Shown here piece by piece: positions 53,080 to 61,682 of a stretch of DNA of 64,000 bases. Below the pieces are notes generated by a model. That model saw nothing but the letters and a program-made list of their open reading frames with translations. It was not told the origin of the DNA and made no database searches. The stretch covers positions 124,001-188,000 of the forward strand of contig JADKKR010000001.1 of NCBI GenBank assembly GCA_016720395.1. Direction: 5' to 3'. The position numbers were made by a program, and so were the translations under genes. Numbering within the stretch: the first letter of the stretch is position 1; each line of letters opens with the position of its first letter. Origin of the DNA: Geobacteraceae bacterium. Lineage in GTDB: Bacteria; Desulfobacterota; Desulfuromonadia; Geobacterales; Pseudopelobacteraceae.

Positions 53080-53229
53080 AACACAGAGACACAGAGGGCA
53101 CGGAGGAAACCAAAATCGAATGATTTGGGATAAACTAAGCCATTTTAAAGGTTAAACCCTAAAATATCTTTCGGGGTTATCCAAATAAAAATCTTATGGC
53201 TTTCTCTGTGTACTCTGTGCCTCTGTGTT
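53080..53229. repeat. CACAGAG-type inverted repeat between dapA and dapB
   Basis: AACACAGAG (53080-53088) pairs with CTCTGTGTT (53221-53229), with repeated ACACAGAG/CTCTGTGT units on each side. Same sequence theme and size range as the element at 52136. Confidence 0.75.
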
Positions 53230-53239
53230 TATTTTGCAA

Positions 53240-54112
53240 TTAAATCAGCTTGTACTCTTTCATGATCGCTTCCAGCTTTCCCTTGTTCCCCGCGCTCATC
53301 TCGCACAGCGGCAGACGGACCTCGTCGGAGCACTTGCCCATCAGTCCCAAGGCGGTCTTGACCGGGATCGGATTGCTCTCGATGAACATGGCGTTGCCGA
53401 TCTTGAGGGTGTCCAGGTGCAGCTGGCGGGCTTTGGCCAGATCGCCGGCGAAGAAGGCGTCGGTCAGGTCGCCCACGGTCTTGGGCATGATGTTGGCCAA
53501 TACCGAGATGACACCCACGGCGCCGCAGGCCATCATCGGAAAGGTGATGAAGTCGTCGCCGGAGAAGACGTCGATCTGGCTACCGCAGAGGGCCATGATC
53601 TCGGAGGCCTGCTGCAGAGAACCGGTGGCCTCCTTGATGGCAACGATGTTCTTATGCGGTGCCAGGCGTGCCACGGTCTCGGGCAGCAGGTTGACGCCGG
53701 TGCGGCCGGGGACGTTGTAGAGGATCTGGGGGATCTCGACGGCTTCGGCGATTGCCATGTAGTGGCGGTAGAGACCTTCCTGGGTCGGCTTGTTGTAGTA
53801 GGGGGTCACCAGCAGTACGCCGGCAACGCCGATCTCTTTGGCATGACGGGTCAGCTCGATCGCCTCGGCGGTGGAGTTGGAGCCGGTGCCGGCGATGACC
53901 GGGACGCGCCCTTTGGCCTGATCGAAGACGATCTTGATGACATTGAGGTGCTCTTCGTTATCCAGGGTGGAGGATTCGCCGGTGGTGCCGCAGGCCACGA
54001 TGGCGTCGGTGCCGTTGTCGATCTGGAAATCGACCAGTTCACGCAGTTTTTTTTCATCGACCGCGCCGTTGGTGAACGGGGTCACGATAGCTACGATGCT
54101 TCCTTTAAACAT
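53240..54112 (-). CDS. dapA: 4-hydroxy-tetrahydrodipicolinate synthase
   Basis: DapA condenses pyruvate with aspartate semialdehyde, the first committed step to lysine and meso-DAP. The 290-residue TIM-barrel has MFKGSIVAIVTPFTNGAVD, GTTGESSTLDNEEH, TPYYNKPTQEGLYRHY with the active Tyr, YNVPGRTGVNL and the Schiff-base Lys in IVAIKEATGS. Confidence 0.96.
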   Translation of the reverse strand: MFKGSIVAIVTPFTNGAVDEKKLRELVDFQIDNGTDAIVACGTTGESSTLDNEEHLNVIKIVFDQAKGRVPVIAGTGSNSTAEAIELTRHAKEIGVAGVLLVTPYYNKPTQEGLYRHYMAIAEAVEIPQILYNVPGRTGVNLLPETVARLAPHKNIVAIKEATGSLQQASEIMALCGSQIDVFSGDDFITFPMMACGAVGVISVLANIMPKTVGDLTDAFFAGDLAKARQLHLDTLKIGNAMFIESNPIPVKTALGLMGKCSDEVRLPLCEMSAGNKGKLEAIMKEYKLI

Positions 54113-54149
54113 GGTTCATACCTCCTTCTAGGGGGTTGGTTTGTGGTTG

Positions 54150-54569
54150 TCAGTAACAGGCGAAAAAGGTGGCGTAGGCCCCGCTCCGGTCGAGCCCGAC
54201 CCGGCGGATCTTCCGGTCCAGCATGTTGCGGTTGTGGCCGGGCGATGTGCGCCAGCCATTGAACAGGCTCTGCGGCGTCTGGTGGTTCCAGGCCACATTC
54301 TCGACACAGCTGCTGGCGTCGCTGGCCCGGCGGAAACGGTCATCGAAGCCGTCGTGGCTCATCCGGTCCTGCTCCTGCATGGTCCGGCTGTGCTCCCGGG
54401 CCAGTTCCGCATACTGCGGCGAACTGACCAGCGGCTTCAGTTTTTTTGATTGGCGGTAACGGTTGATCAGGACCAGCAGTTCATCCTCGAACGACGATGC
54501 AGCAGCGATCTGAACAGACAGTACCAGAAAAACTATGATTGCGGCCAGTGGCCGGACTGCTGATTTCAT
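54150..54569 (-). CDS. CAP (SCP/YkwD) domain exported protein
   Basis: A 139-residue precursor with a signal peptide (AAASSFED) and a CAP domain: VLINRYRQSKKLKPLVSSPQ, AREHSRTMQEQDRMSHDGFDDR, VENVAW and the signature SPGHNRNML. CAP proteins are extracellular or periplasmic with varied roles; activity is unknown. Two Cys could form a disulfide. Confidence 0.85.
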   Translation of the reverse strand: MKSAVRPLAAIIVFLVLSVQIAAASSFEDELLVLINRYRQSKKLKPLVSSPQYAELAREHSRTMQEQDRMSHDGFDDRFRRASDASSCVENVAWNHQTPQSLFNGWRTSPGHNRNMLDRKIRRVGLDRSGAYATFFACY

Positions 54570-54709
54570 CTGCGTACCTGATTGATGCTCCGGCCGGCGA
54601 CCCTGGAGGCCGGGCCGGGAAAAAAGTGGATATTTGTAGCACGTGGCAGCAGAAAAGTCAAAAAATATGGACAGTTTCGAGCTCTGCGGCCTCACGCCGG
54701 CCGCAGGGA

Positions 54710-55342
54710 TCAGCCGAGGTAGCGGAAGATCTCCGTGTGCCGCTGGATGCGGGCCAGGGCCGGCAGGTTCGATTTGTAGGCGATGAAGGGCACACCCGCG
54801 TCCCGCGCCGAGAGCATATCCACCTCGCCGTCCCCCACGAAGAGCGCCTCGTCAGGCTCGATGCCGAAATGGTCGAGGACCTTGAGCAGCGGCTCGGGGT
54901 GCGGCTTGGGGTTGGTCACCTGGGAGGCGGTCATGACGCAGGAGAAGTAGCCGTTCAGGCCGAAATCCTCGATGATCATCTCCATGGAGGTGGCCCGGTT
55001 GGTGCAGACCGCCAGGGAGACGCTGTTCTTCAGCCGGTCGAGGGTCTCGATCAGCCCGTCCTCCATGCGCATGAAGGGGGCCAGGTCCCGGTAATGGATG
55101 GTCTTGGCAAAGGCCCAGGCCTCGTCACGGCGATCGTCACCGGCAAAGAAATACTCCATGACGTTGTGGAAGGAATAGGTGTGCAGGACGCGCTGGGCCT
55201 TGATGTCCTCCCGGTCCAGCTGCGGCCGCCCCAGGAATTCCATGACGCTGTTGTAGAAGATGTAGTTCGACTCGAGCGTATCGAGCATGACCCCGTCGCA
55301 GTCGTAGATGACCAGTTTATAGCGGCTTTCGATCGGATCCAT
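54710..55342 (-). CDS. HAD-family phosphatase (phosphoglycolate phosphatase-like)
   Basis: A 210-residue subclass IA HAD hydrolase: motif I YDCDGVMLDT, motif II in VCTNRAT, a Lys before PHPEPLLKVL and motif IV VGDGEVDMLSA. The cap domain is helical. Substrate unknown. It follows the HNH gene by a few bases in the same direction. Confidence 0.85.
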   Translation of the reverse strand: MDPIESRYKLVIYDCDGVMLDTLESNYIFYNSVMEFLGRPQLDREDIKAQRVLHTYSFHNVMEYFFAGDDRRDEAWAFAKTIHYRDLAPFMRMEDGLIETLDRLKNSVSLAVCTNRATSMEMIIEDFGLNGYFSCVMTASQVTNPKPHPEPLLKVLDHFGIEPDEALFVGDGEVDMLSARDAGVPFIAYKSNLPALARIQRHTEIFRYLG

Positions 55343-55349
55343 AGGCCGG

Positions 55350-55649
55350 TTACTCCGTTTTTCCCAGGTTGTTCAGATAGTCGTCCCACTCCATGGGGAG
55401 CAGGTACTTCTTGCGCGAGTTGCACTCCTTGCAGGAGGGCACGACGTTGTTGCGGGAGGCCTTGCCGCCCCGCGCCAGGGGGATGACATGGTCCATGGTC
55501 AGCTCCTCCGGCGGGAACTGTCCGCCGCACCAGTGGCAGACCCCCAGCGCCAGCCGGTTCTGCCACCAGCGGCTGCGGCGCAGCTCGCGGGATTTGTCCC
55601 GCTCGCGCTTGACCTCCTGTTCGGTAGCTTCGACGATGAACTGTTCCAT
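55350..55649 (-). CDS. HNH endonuclease family protein
   Basis: A 99-residue protein with CHWCGGQFPPEELTMDHVIPLARGG and SCKECNSRKKY: the zinc-binding CxxC pairs and the HNH core (DHVIPL...N) are complete. Small solo HNH proteins of this kind are common housekeeping nucleases. Start at 55649 follows a weak AAGGCGG; the longer frame upstream reads through the C/G tract and is rejected. Confidence 0.85.
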   Translation of the reverse strand: MEQFIVEATEQEVKRERDKSRELRRSRWWQNRLALGVCHWCGGQFPPEELTMDHVIPLARGGKASRNNVVPSCKECNSRKKYLLPMEWDDYLNNLGKTE

Positions 55650-55679
55650 ATCCGCCTTATTTCCTTTGGAGAGGGGCCG

Positions 55680-55708
55680 CCCCCCCGGGGGGGGGCCCCC
55701 CCCCCCCC
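55680..55708. repeat. C7-G9-C13 tract
   Basis: A run of seven Cs, nine Gs and thirteen Cs in the 83-bp gap between mutS2 and the HNH gene, flanked by the arms of a GGAGAGGGG / CCCTGCCAGGGGAGGGG-type palindromic element. It could form a very stable hairpin or be a sequence artefact. Confidence 0.85.
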
Positions 55709-55732
55709 TCCTAGCCCTGCCAGGGGAGGGGT

Positions 55733-58195
55733 TCACTCCTCAGAGCACCGTCCCCGCCCCTCGTGTGGCTCCCCCGGGCGATAACTCTCCACCAGCGGGT
55801 GGCGCGCCAGGCACTCCCGGACGGCATCCCGCAGGCGCCCGGTGCCCAGGCCGTGGATGACCCGCACCTCACGCAGACCGCCCAGCGAGGCGTGGTCGAG
55901 GAACGGTTCCAGCCGGTCCAGCGCCTCGTCGACCCGCAGGCCGATCAGCTTCAGCTCGCGCTCTTCCCCTTCAGCAGCATCGGTCTTCCAGGCGCCGCCG
56001 GACGGCGTGCGGGGCCTGTCGCCCCCTTTGCCCGACGGGGCAAACAGGTCGCTCAGCGCCGCTTCCAGCTCGATGCTGCCGGCCCGTACCCGCGCCCGGC
56101 CCTGTTTCGGCATCAGCTGGAGCACCACGCCGTTGTGCCCCAGAGAGCGGACATGCACACTGTCCCCCTCCTTGACATCCTCCAGCGGCGGGCCCTGGCC
56201 GGCTTCCCCCGCCTGCGGCCGGAGCTGCGCAGTGATCTCCTCTTCGCTGCGGCGCAGGCGGTCGATGATCTCGCTCCGTTTTTCCCGTTTATATTCGTCC
56301 AGCAGTTCGTTCATCCGCTTGCGGCTGGCGGAGATCAGCTCGCGGGCCTCGCCCCAGGCCTTTTCCCTGACCTCGCGGCGGGCCTGCTCCATCGCGGCGG
56401 CGCGGCTGTCCAGTTCGCGCTGTGTCAGGTTCAGCTGCTCCTGCTGCAGAGCCAGCAGGCGGCGGTCCTCGACCAGCTCTTCGCGCTTGCGGCGCAGCTC
56501 GGCCAGCAGCGAGGTGAACTCGGCACCGGCCGTGCCCAGCATCTCGCGGGCGAAGCTGATGACCTGCTCGGGCATGCCGAAGCGCCGGGCGATGTCGATG
56601 GCGTGGGAGTGGCCCGGTTCGCCGCTGATCAGCCGGTAGAGCGGGGTATAGCTTTCGGCGTCGTATTCCATGCCGGCGTTGATCATGCCGGGGGAGCGGT
56701 GCACAAAGCCGATGATCTCGGAGAGGTGCGTGGTGGCTATCACCGAGGCGCCCCGCTGCTGCAGGTCGCGCAGCACGCCGCAGGCGATGGCGGCCCCCTG
56801 CTGCGGCTCGGTCCCCGCCCCCAGTTCATCCAGCAGCACCAGCGTGCGCGGTCCGGCCTGCTGCAGGATGGCGGCGATGCGGGCCACGTGGGCCGAGAAG
56901 GTGGACAGGCTCTCCTCGATGGACTGTTCGTCGCCGATGTCCACCAGCAGGGTGTCCAGCAGCGGAAAACTGGAGCGGGCGCCGTCGGCCGGTACCGGGA
57001 TGCCGCACAGGGCCATCAGGGTCAACACCCCGGCGGTCTTGAGGGCGATGGTCTTGCCGCCGGCGTTGGGGCCGGTGATGACCATCACCGACGCACTGCT
57101 TCCCCTCTCCCCCTGGGAGAGGGTGGCCAAAGGCCGGGTGAGGGCCTGCGTCGCCCCCTCGTCGCTGCCTTGATCTGCTTCCGGCTTGTGCGTCGGTCCG
57201 GCGCCCCCCAGGGTCAGGTCCAGGGCCTCTACCCGCGGCAGCACACCCTGATGCTGCAGCATCAGCAGCAGCGGATGGCGCGCCCCGGCCAGGCGCAGCC
57301 GGCCGTCCGCATTCATGCGGGCCGTTTCCAGGCCGTACTGATCGGCAAACCGGGCAATGGCGTTGAGAACGTCCAGGGTCAGCAGGGTCTCGAAGCAGCC
57401 GCCGATGGCAGCGGCATCCTCGCGGATCCAGGCCGAGAGCTGCCGCAGGATGCGGATCTCCTCGGACTTTTCCTCGGCATTCAGGTTTTCCAGCTCGTTG
57501 ACGAAGGGGATGATCTCCAGCGGCTCCATGAAGGCGGTCTCGCCCGAGGAGGAGACATCATGCACGACCCCCTTGACCATCCCCTTGGAGTCCATGCGCA
57601 CCGGGATCACCCAGCGTCCGGAGCGTTGGGTGATAAAGTCGTCCTGGAGAAAGATCTCGATATTGCTGTCGCGGACGATCTCCTCGATCTTTTTGCGGAT
57701 GCGTGCCGAGAGGGAGCGCTTGGCGCGGCGGATCTCCCTGAGCTGCGGCGAGGCGCTGTCCATGATGCTGCCGTCACTGTCGATGGAGGCGGCCAGCGGC
57801 TCGAGGATATCGGCGAACGGCTTCAGGGGCGGCTCCAGGGCCAGCAGCAGCGGTATATCGCTCCGCGGTGCGAACTGGCGGGAGATGTCGTTGAATACCC
57901 GCAATACCGGCAGAAAGAGCAGCAGCTCCTGCGGCGCCAGGAAGGCGCCCGACGGACGCAGGGTCTCCAGCAGGGGGCGGATATCCTCGAACTGCGCCAG
58001 GCGCAGGCCGATTCCCAGCCCCCCCAGTGAACGGATCTCGGCGACCCGGCCGGAGAGCAGGACGATCCCCTCCATCTCGCCCAGCGGCATCTGTTCCTGA
58101 AGCCGCTGACGGGTCACCTCGCTGTGAACGCGGGTGGCGATCTCGGCCAGGATCTTGTCGAACTCCAGTCGTTTCAGGGTTTCACGGGTTATCAT
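55733..58195 (-). CDS. mutS2: MutS2 (ribosome-rescue/recombination ATPase) with in-frame insert
   Basis: The 820-residue protein has the MutS2 core, the Walker A motif TGPNAGGKT (375-382), the LLDELGAGTEP Walker B segment, a long coiled coil (about 515-610) and a C-terminal Smr domain with HGLGTGRLRDAV. Residues 331-368 form an extra Pro/Gly/Gln-rich stretch with TRPLATLSQGERGSS, encoded by a palindromic-repeat-like DNA, placed just before Walker A. MutS2 proteins suppress recombination or split collided ribosomes. Confidence 0.92.
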   Translation of the reverse strand: MITRETLKRLEFDKILAEIATRVHSEVTRQRLQEQMPLGEMEGIVLLSGRVAEIRSLGGLGIGLRLAQFEDIRPLLETLRPSGAFLAPQELLLFLPVLRVFNDISRQFAPRSDIPLLLALEPPLKPFADILEPLAASIDSDGSIMDSASPQLREIRRAKRSLSARIRKKIEEIVRDSNIEIFLQDDFITQRSGRWVIPVRMDSKGMVKGVVHDVSSSGETAFMEPLEIIPFVNELENLNAEEKSEEIRILRQLSAWIREDAAAIGGCFETLLTLDVLNAIARFADQYGLETARMNADGRLRLAGARHPLLLMLQHQGVLPRVEALDLTLGGAGPTHKPEADQGSDEGATQALTRPLATLSQGERGSSASVMVITGPNAGGKTIALKTAGVLTLMALCGIPVPADGARSSFPLLDTLLVDIGDEQSIEESLSTFSAHVARIAAILQQAGPRTLVLLDELGAGTEPQQGAAIACGVLRDLQQRGASVIATTHLSEIIGFVHRSPGMINAGMEYDAESYTPLYRLISGEPGHSHAIDIARRFGMPEQVISFAREMLGTAGAEFTSLLAELRRKREELVEDRRLLALQQEQLNLTQRELDSRAAAMEQARREVREKAWGEARELISASRKRMNELLDEYKREKRSEIIDRLRRSEEEITAQLRPQAGEAGQGPPLEDVKEGDSVHVRSLGHNGVVLQLMPKQGRARVRAGSIELEAALSDLFAPSGKGGDRPRTPSGGAWKTDAAEGEERELKLIGLRVDEALDRLEPFLDHASLGGLREVRVIHGLGTGRLRDAVRECLARHPLVESYRPGEPHEGRGRCSEE
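57102..57144. repeat. Palindromic repeat inserted inside mutS2
   Basis: CCTCTCCC-CCT-GGGAGAGG next to GTGGCCAAAGGCCGGGTGAGGG, the look of a common intergenic palindromic element, here within the open frame without breaking it. Confidence 0.6.
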
Positions 58196-58545
58196 GCGTC
58201 CTTCTTTACGGTCCGCCTGCGGCGGCGGTCTTTCTGTTTGCGCAGGCGCTCGACCCGCTTCATTTCGGGCGTCAGGATGCCTCTCCCGGCCTCGATCCGC
58301 TCCAGCAGCTCGCGACGGGCCAGGAAACGGTTGACCGACTGGCTGCGCTCCCGCGAGGCGCTGACGCAGATCCCGCTGGGGAGGTGCCGCAGCTGGACGC
58401 AGCTGGAGGTCTTGTTGACGTGCTGGCCGCCGTTGCCCGACGACCGTACGAAGGTCTCCTGCAGGTCCTCTTCGCGCACCTGCAGTTCGGCCATCTTCGC
58501 CTGCAGCCAGCGGTTCTTCTCCTCGCTTACGGCAAATTCAGGCAT
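58192..58545 (-). CDS. Release-factor-like protein with GGQ motif
   Basis: A 117-residue single-domain member of the RF-1/RF-2 family: SSGNGGQHVNKTSSCVQLRHLPSG contains the peptidyl-hydrolase GGQ (39-41), and a basic C-terminal tail (RKQKDRRRRRTVKKD) resembles that of ribosome-rescue factors such as ArfB. It lacks codon-recognition domains. The stop overlaps the mutS2 start by four bases (ATGA); since MutS2 is also tied to ribosome rescue this pairing may be meaningful. Confidence 0.85.
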   Translation of the reverse strand: MPEFAVSEEKNRWLQAKMAELQVREEDLQETFVRSSGNGGQHVNKTSSCVQLRHLPSGICVSASRERSQSVNRFLARRELLERIEAGRGILTPEMKRVERLRKQKDRRRRRTVKKDA

Positions 58546-59080
58546 GGCGCAGTTCCCCGGAACGGTTCAGCAGTTCCCAGCGCAACAGGGCAGCCAGGGT
58601 CTTGCCGTCGCTGATGCGCCCATCGGCTGCCATCTGCAGGGCCTCGGCCAGCGGCAGTCGCAGGACCTCGATCTCCTCGTCCGCCTCGGGCTGGGCCTGC
58701 CCCTGGGAGATGCCCGTGGCCGCGTACAGGTGGATGATCTCATCGAAGACGCCCGGCGAGGAGAAGACGGTCCCCAGCGGAATCAGCTTCGCTGCCGACA
58801 TTCCGGTTTCCTCCCGCAGTTCCCGCCCGGCACATTCGGCCGGAGGCTCGCCGGGACTCAAGCGGCCGGCCGGGATCTCCAGCACGACCCTGTCGATGGC
58901 CGGGCGCAGCTGGCGGATCAGCGAGATGCTGCCGTCAGGGTGCACCGGCAGAACCCCGGCCCCGCCCGGATGGCGGATGATCTGGTAGGTGTGGCGTCCC
59001 GTGTGGCCGATCTCGACCTCCATCTGCTCGATATCGATCACCAGGCCGCTGAAAACGGTCGAATGGTTGTAGGATTTCAT
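58538..59080 (-). CDS. Nudix hydrolase (ADP-ribose pyrophosphatase-like)
   Basis: A 180-residue protein with the Nudix box G-x5-E-x7-REx2EExG (72-93) and the ADP-ribose-type SLIRQLRPAIDRVVLEIPAG upstream of it. It probably cleaves ADP-ribose or a similar nucleoside diphosphate. Its 3' end overlaps the RF-like gene, making a Nudix-RF-mutS2-HNH-HAD run. Confidence 0.9.
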   Translation of the reverse strand: MKSYNHSTVFSGLVIDIEQMEVEIGHTGRHTYQIIRHPGGAGVLPVHPDGSISLIRQLRPAIDRVVLEIPAGRLSPGEPPAECAGRELREETGMSAAKLIPLGTVFSSPGVFDEIIHLYAATGISQGQAQPEADEEIEVLRLPLAEALQMAADGRISDGKTLAALLRWELLNRSGELRHA

Positions 59081-59284
59081 GGTCCGCGGTCCGTAACCTG
59101 CTGCAAGAGATTGCCCGTTAGCCTGCTGCTTTCGGTAAACCAGTACTATACCAATACCGGTCCTGTTTTCCAATGACTATTCAGCCGGTCTTCCCGGTTG
59201 CCGTATGCCGCCCGAGATGCTATAAACACCGGGTATATCCTCATACCATCCTGCCCCCGGGCAGCCTGCAAGGAAGGCACTACA

Positions 59285-59938
59285 GTGCGCGTATCATTTT
59301 TTCAGCGGTTATGGGTCACCTTTTCCTGCTACGTGGTCGGATTTTATGCCTCCACCCTCAATCGTTTTGTCATCAAGGGGGCCGGGAACATCCCTGCCCA
59401 TGGGGGGGTGCTGCTGGCCTCCAACCATATCTCGGCCTTTGAAACGATCTTCCTTCCCTGGGCTGTGATCCGGCAGCACCCGATGCAGATGCTCTGGGCC
59501 CCGGCCAAGGAGGAGCTCTTCGAGAAGCCGTTCCAGCGCTTCCTGTACTCGTCCTGGGGTGCCTTCCCGGTCCGGCGCAAGCGGGATGTCAAGGCAGCCG
59601 GGGTGCTCAATGAACTGCTCAGGGACCAGAAGGTGATGCTGTTCCCCGAAGGTACCCGCCACAAGGACGGCAGGCTGGGACCGGGGAACCGCGGCGTCGG
59701 CAAGATCATCTACGACACCCGCCCGAACGTGATCCCCACCGCGCTGATCGGCTTCAACCACTGGAAATTCCCCGGATTCGGGCAGCCGGCAACGGTCGTC
59801 TTCGGCGCCCCGCTGGACTTCGGCGACCTGTACGAACGTGCGGATTGCAAAGAGACCCACAACCTGATCGTGGAGCGTGTCATGCAGGCCATTGCCGGGC
59901 TGCTGAAGGAGGAGGGCGCCTATGTCGGCGAAGCCTGA
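59285..59938 (+). CDS. Lysophospholipid acyltransferase (PlsC-like) with HX4E motif
   Basis: A 217-residue membrane-associated acyltransferase: an N-terminal helix (VTFSCYVVGFYASTLN), the catalytic block LASNHISAFETIF, FPVRRKRD and LFPEGTRHKDG. The usual HX4D is HX4E here. Such enzymes make phosphatidate or a related lipid. GTG 59285 follows AAGGAAGG; its 3' end overlaps the rnhA start. Confidence 0.88.
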   Translation: MRVSFFQRLWVTFSCYVVGFYASTLNRFVIKGAGNIPAHGGVLLASNHISAFETIFLPWAVIRQHPMQMLWAPAKEELFEKPFQRFLYSSWGAFPVRRKRDVKAAGVLNELLRDQKVMLFPEGTRHKDGRLGPGNRGVGKIIYDTRPNVIPTALIGFNHWKFPGFGQPATVVFGAPLDFGDLYERADCKETHNLIVERVMQAIAGLLKEEGAYVGEA

Positions 59939-60392
59939 TAAGACCGTTGTGGAGATATTCTGTGACGGGGCCTGCAGCGGCAACCCGGGGCCCGGCGGCT
60001 ACGGGGCGATCCTGCGCTGCGGTGGGCGCGAAAAGGAAATCAGCGGCTGGGCTCCCGACACCACCAACAACCGCATGGAACTGACCGCGGTCATCGAGGC
60101 ACTTCGCCAGTTGACGCGTCCCTGCAGCATCACCGTCACGACCGATTCGCAGTATGTGGTCAAGGGGATGACCGAATGGATCAGCGGCTGGCAGCGCAAC
60201 GGCTGGCGCAACAGCAAGAAGGAGCCGGTCCTGAATCGCGACCTGTGGGAATCGCTGCTGGAAACATCCCGGCAGCATTCGATCTCCTGGAAATGGGTCC
60301 GGGGACATGACGGTCACGCGGAAAACGAACGCTGCGACTTTCTGGCGCGGGAGGCTTTGTCACAGCGGAGGCAGCAGGGGATTGCGGATTGA
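59922..60392 (+). CDS. rnhA: Ribonuclease HI
   Basis: A 156-residue RNase HI: FCDGACSGNPGPGGYGAI, NNRMELTAVIEAL, TTDSQYVVKGM and VRGHDGHAENERCD carry the catalytic Asp-Glu-Asp-Asp and His. It degrades RNA in RNA-DNA hybrids. Translation starts inside the plsC-like gene, 17 bp before its end, with AAGGAGGAGGG upstream. Confidence 0.96.
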   Translation: MSAKPDKTVVEIFCDGACSGNPGPGGYGAILRCGGREKEISGWAPDTTNNRMELTAVIEALRQLTRPCSITVTTDSQYVVKGMTEWISGWQRNGWRNSKKEPVLNRDLWESLLETSRQHSISWKWVRGHDGHAENERCDFLAREALSQRRQQGIAD

Positions 60393-60407
60393 GAAACAGG
60401 AAGTGCG

Positions 60408-60920
60408 CTATTTGCCGGCCGGCACAACATCGACCAGGGTGAAACCGTATTTGGGATGCAGGAAGGCGTGTGTATTGGGAAAGTTCGAGAAAAGCCAACC
60501 CTTGAATATGACCGCGCCGCTTTCGGATATCTGGACCTTGACTCCCGGATTTTTCAGATCGTTGGAGGATGAGGTCATGATCGATCCTTCCATGATGAAT
60601 GCAGGCAGGAACGTCTCGACCGAGACGGTCAAGGTTGAGGAAGGAATAATCAGCTTGCCGCCGATGGGGATGGTGTAGATCTTCTGTGATACATGCTGCT
60701 TGTCGATGACAGCGATTCTGACAGCCTTCCATTTTCCGGCTACGAACGACGGGACAACGATCCGCGAGTCCTTCTTGGGTGTATGGGCGTGCAGGGAGTC
60801 AATTTCGGCTGTGGGGGGAGGTTGCTGTTCCTTCTGACATCCTGACAGACCTGCAATGAGGAGGATCAGAACAAACAACGATGTTTGTAGGTACACCACA
60901 ATTTTCAAAAGATTTCCCAT
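60408..60920 (-). CDS. DUF2155 lipoprotein
   Basis: A 170-residue precursor with lipobox LSGC. The end of the mature domain, ESGAVIFKGWLFSNFPNTHAFLHPKYGFTLVDV, is the DUF2155 signature (Gly-Trp-x-Phe...His-x6-HPxY). It should be a periplasmic or outer-membrane lipoprotein of unknown role. It is convergent with rnhA across 15 bp. Confidence 0.8.
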   Translation of the reverse strand: MGNLLKIVVYLQTSLFVLILLIAGLSGCQKEQQPPPTAEIDSLHAHTPKKDSRIVVPSFVAGKWKAVRIAVIDKQHVSQKIYTIPIGGKLIIPSSTLTVSVETFLPAFIMEGSIMTSSSNDLKNPGVKVQISESGAVIFKGWLFSNFPNTHAFLHPKYGFTLVDVVPAGK

Positions 60921-60934
60921 CAGGATGTAAGTGG

Positions 60935-61023
60935 CGGAGAGAGAGGGATTCGAACCCTCGATACCGGTTTCCCAGTATACTCGCTTAGCAGGCGAGCGCC
61001 TTCGGCCACTCGGCCATCTCTCC
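60935..61023 (-). tRNA. tRNA-Ser (GCT)
   Basis: 89 nt on the minus strand with acceptor stem GGAGAGA / TCTCTCC, anticodon loop CTGCTAA giving GCT (codons AGC/AGU), a long variable arm and the T-loop GGTTCGAATCC. CCA is not encoded. Confidence 0.95.
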
Positions 61024-61073
61024 TCAACCTAACACAACCCCTGACAACAGGGCTGTTTTTCAGCGTAAAACCG

Positions 61074-61661
61074 TTATTTTCCTTTTTTCAGATCGATCAG
61101 AATCAGTTTGGCAATCGCCTTGAGGGTCTCGAACACCCCTTCACCGGTCGTTGCACATGCCTCGTACTCGAGGACGTTGGTCGGGTTCAGGTCGCGGCGC
61201 AGCTCTTCAATCGTCATGGCGCTGGGCAGGTCCCGCTTGTTGTACTGAACCACGTACGGCAGCTTGTCAAGGTCGTAGCCCTGCTCCTTGAGGTTGGCCC
61301 GCAGGTTGTCAAGGGATTCGATGTTCGCATCTACTCGCTCTTCCTGGGAGTCGGCCACAAAAACGACTCCGTCGACACCTTTCAGGATCAGCTTGCGTGA
61401 TGCATCATAAAAAACCTGGCCCGGGACGGTATAGAGGTGGAAGCGCGTCTTAAAGCCCCTGATCTCTCCCAGCGCAAGCGGAAGAAAGTCAAAGAAAAGT
61501 GTCCGTTCCGTCTCTGTCGCCAGGCTGATCATCTTGCCTTTGGCGTCAGGAGCGGTCTTCTGGTACACATACTGGAGATTGGTAGTCTTGCCGCACAAAC
61601 CAGGGCCGTAATAAACGATCTTGCAATTTATTTCGCGAGAGGCGTAGTTGATAAATGACAT
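61074..61661 (-). CDS. mglA: MglA-type Ras-like GTPase
   Basis: The 195-residue GTPase has the P-loop GPGLCGKTT (19-27), TVPGQ in place of the usual DxxG (a known MglA feature), and NKRD. MglA-GTP sets cell polarity and motility in myxobacteria. It lies 21 bp after mglB, its activating protein. Confidence 0.95.
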   Translation of the reverse strand: MSFINYASREINCKIVYYGPGLCGKTTNLQYVYQKTAPDAKGKMISLATETERTLFFDFLPLALGEIRGFKTRFHLYTVPGQVFYDASRKLILKGVDGVVFVADSQEERVDANIESLDNLRANLKEQGYDLDKLPYVVQYNKRDLPSAMTIEELRRDLNPTNVLEYEACATTGEGVFETLKAIAKLILIDLKKGK

Positions 61662-61682
61662 CGTTGGCTTACCCCGTAATCA

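Noticed and set aside
55650..55736. N-terminal extension of the HNH protein through the C/G tract
   Set aside because: It would encode low-complexity Gly/Pro/Arg residues; ATG 55649 gives the normal compact HNH protein.
55763..58030. 755-codon plus-strand frame opposite mutS2
   Set aside because: A mirror frame caused by the GC-rich codon use of mutS2; the minus-strand product has all family motifs.
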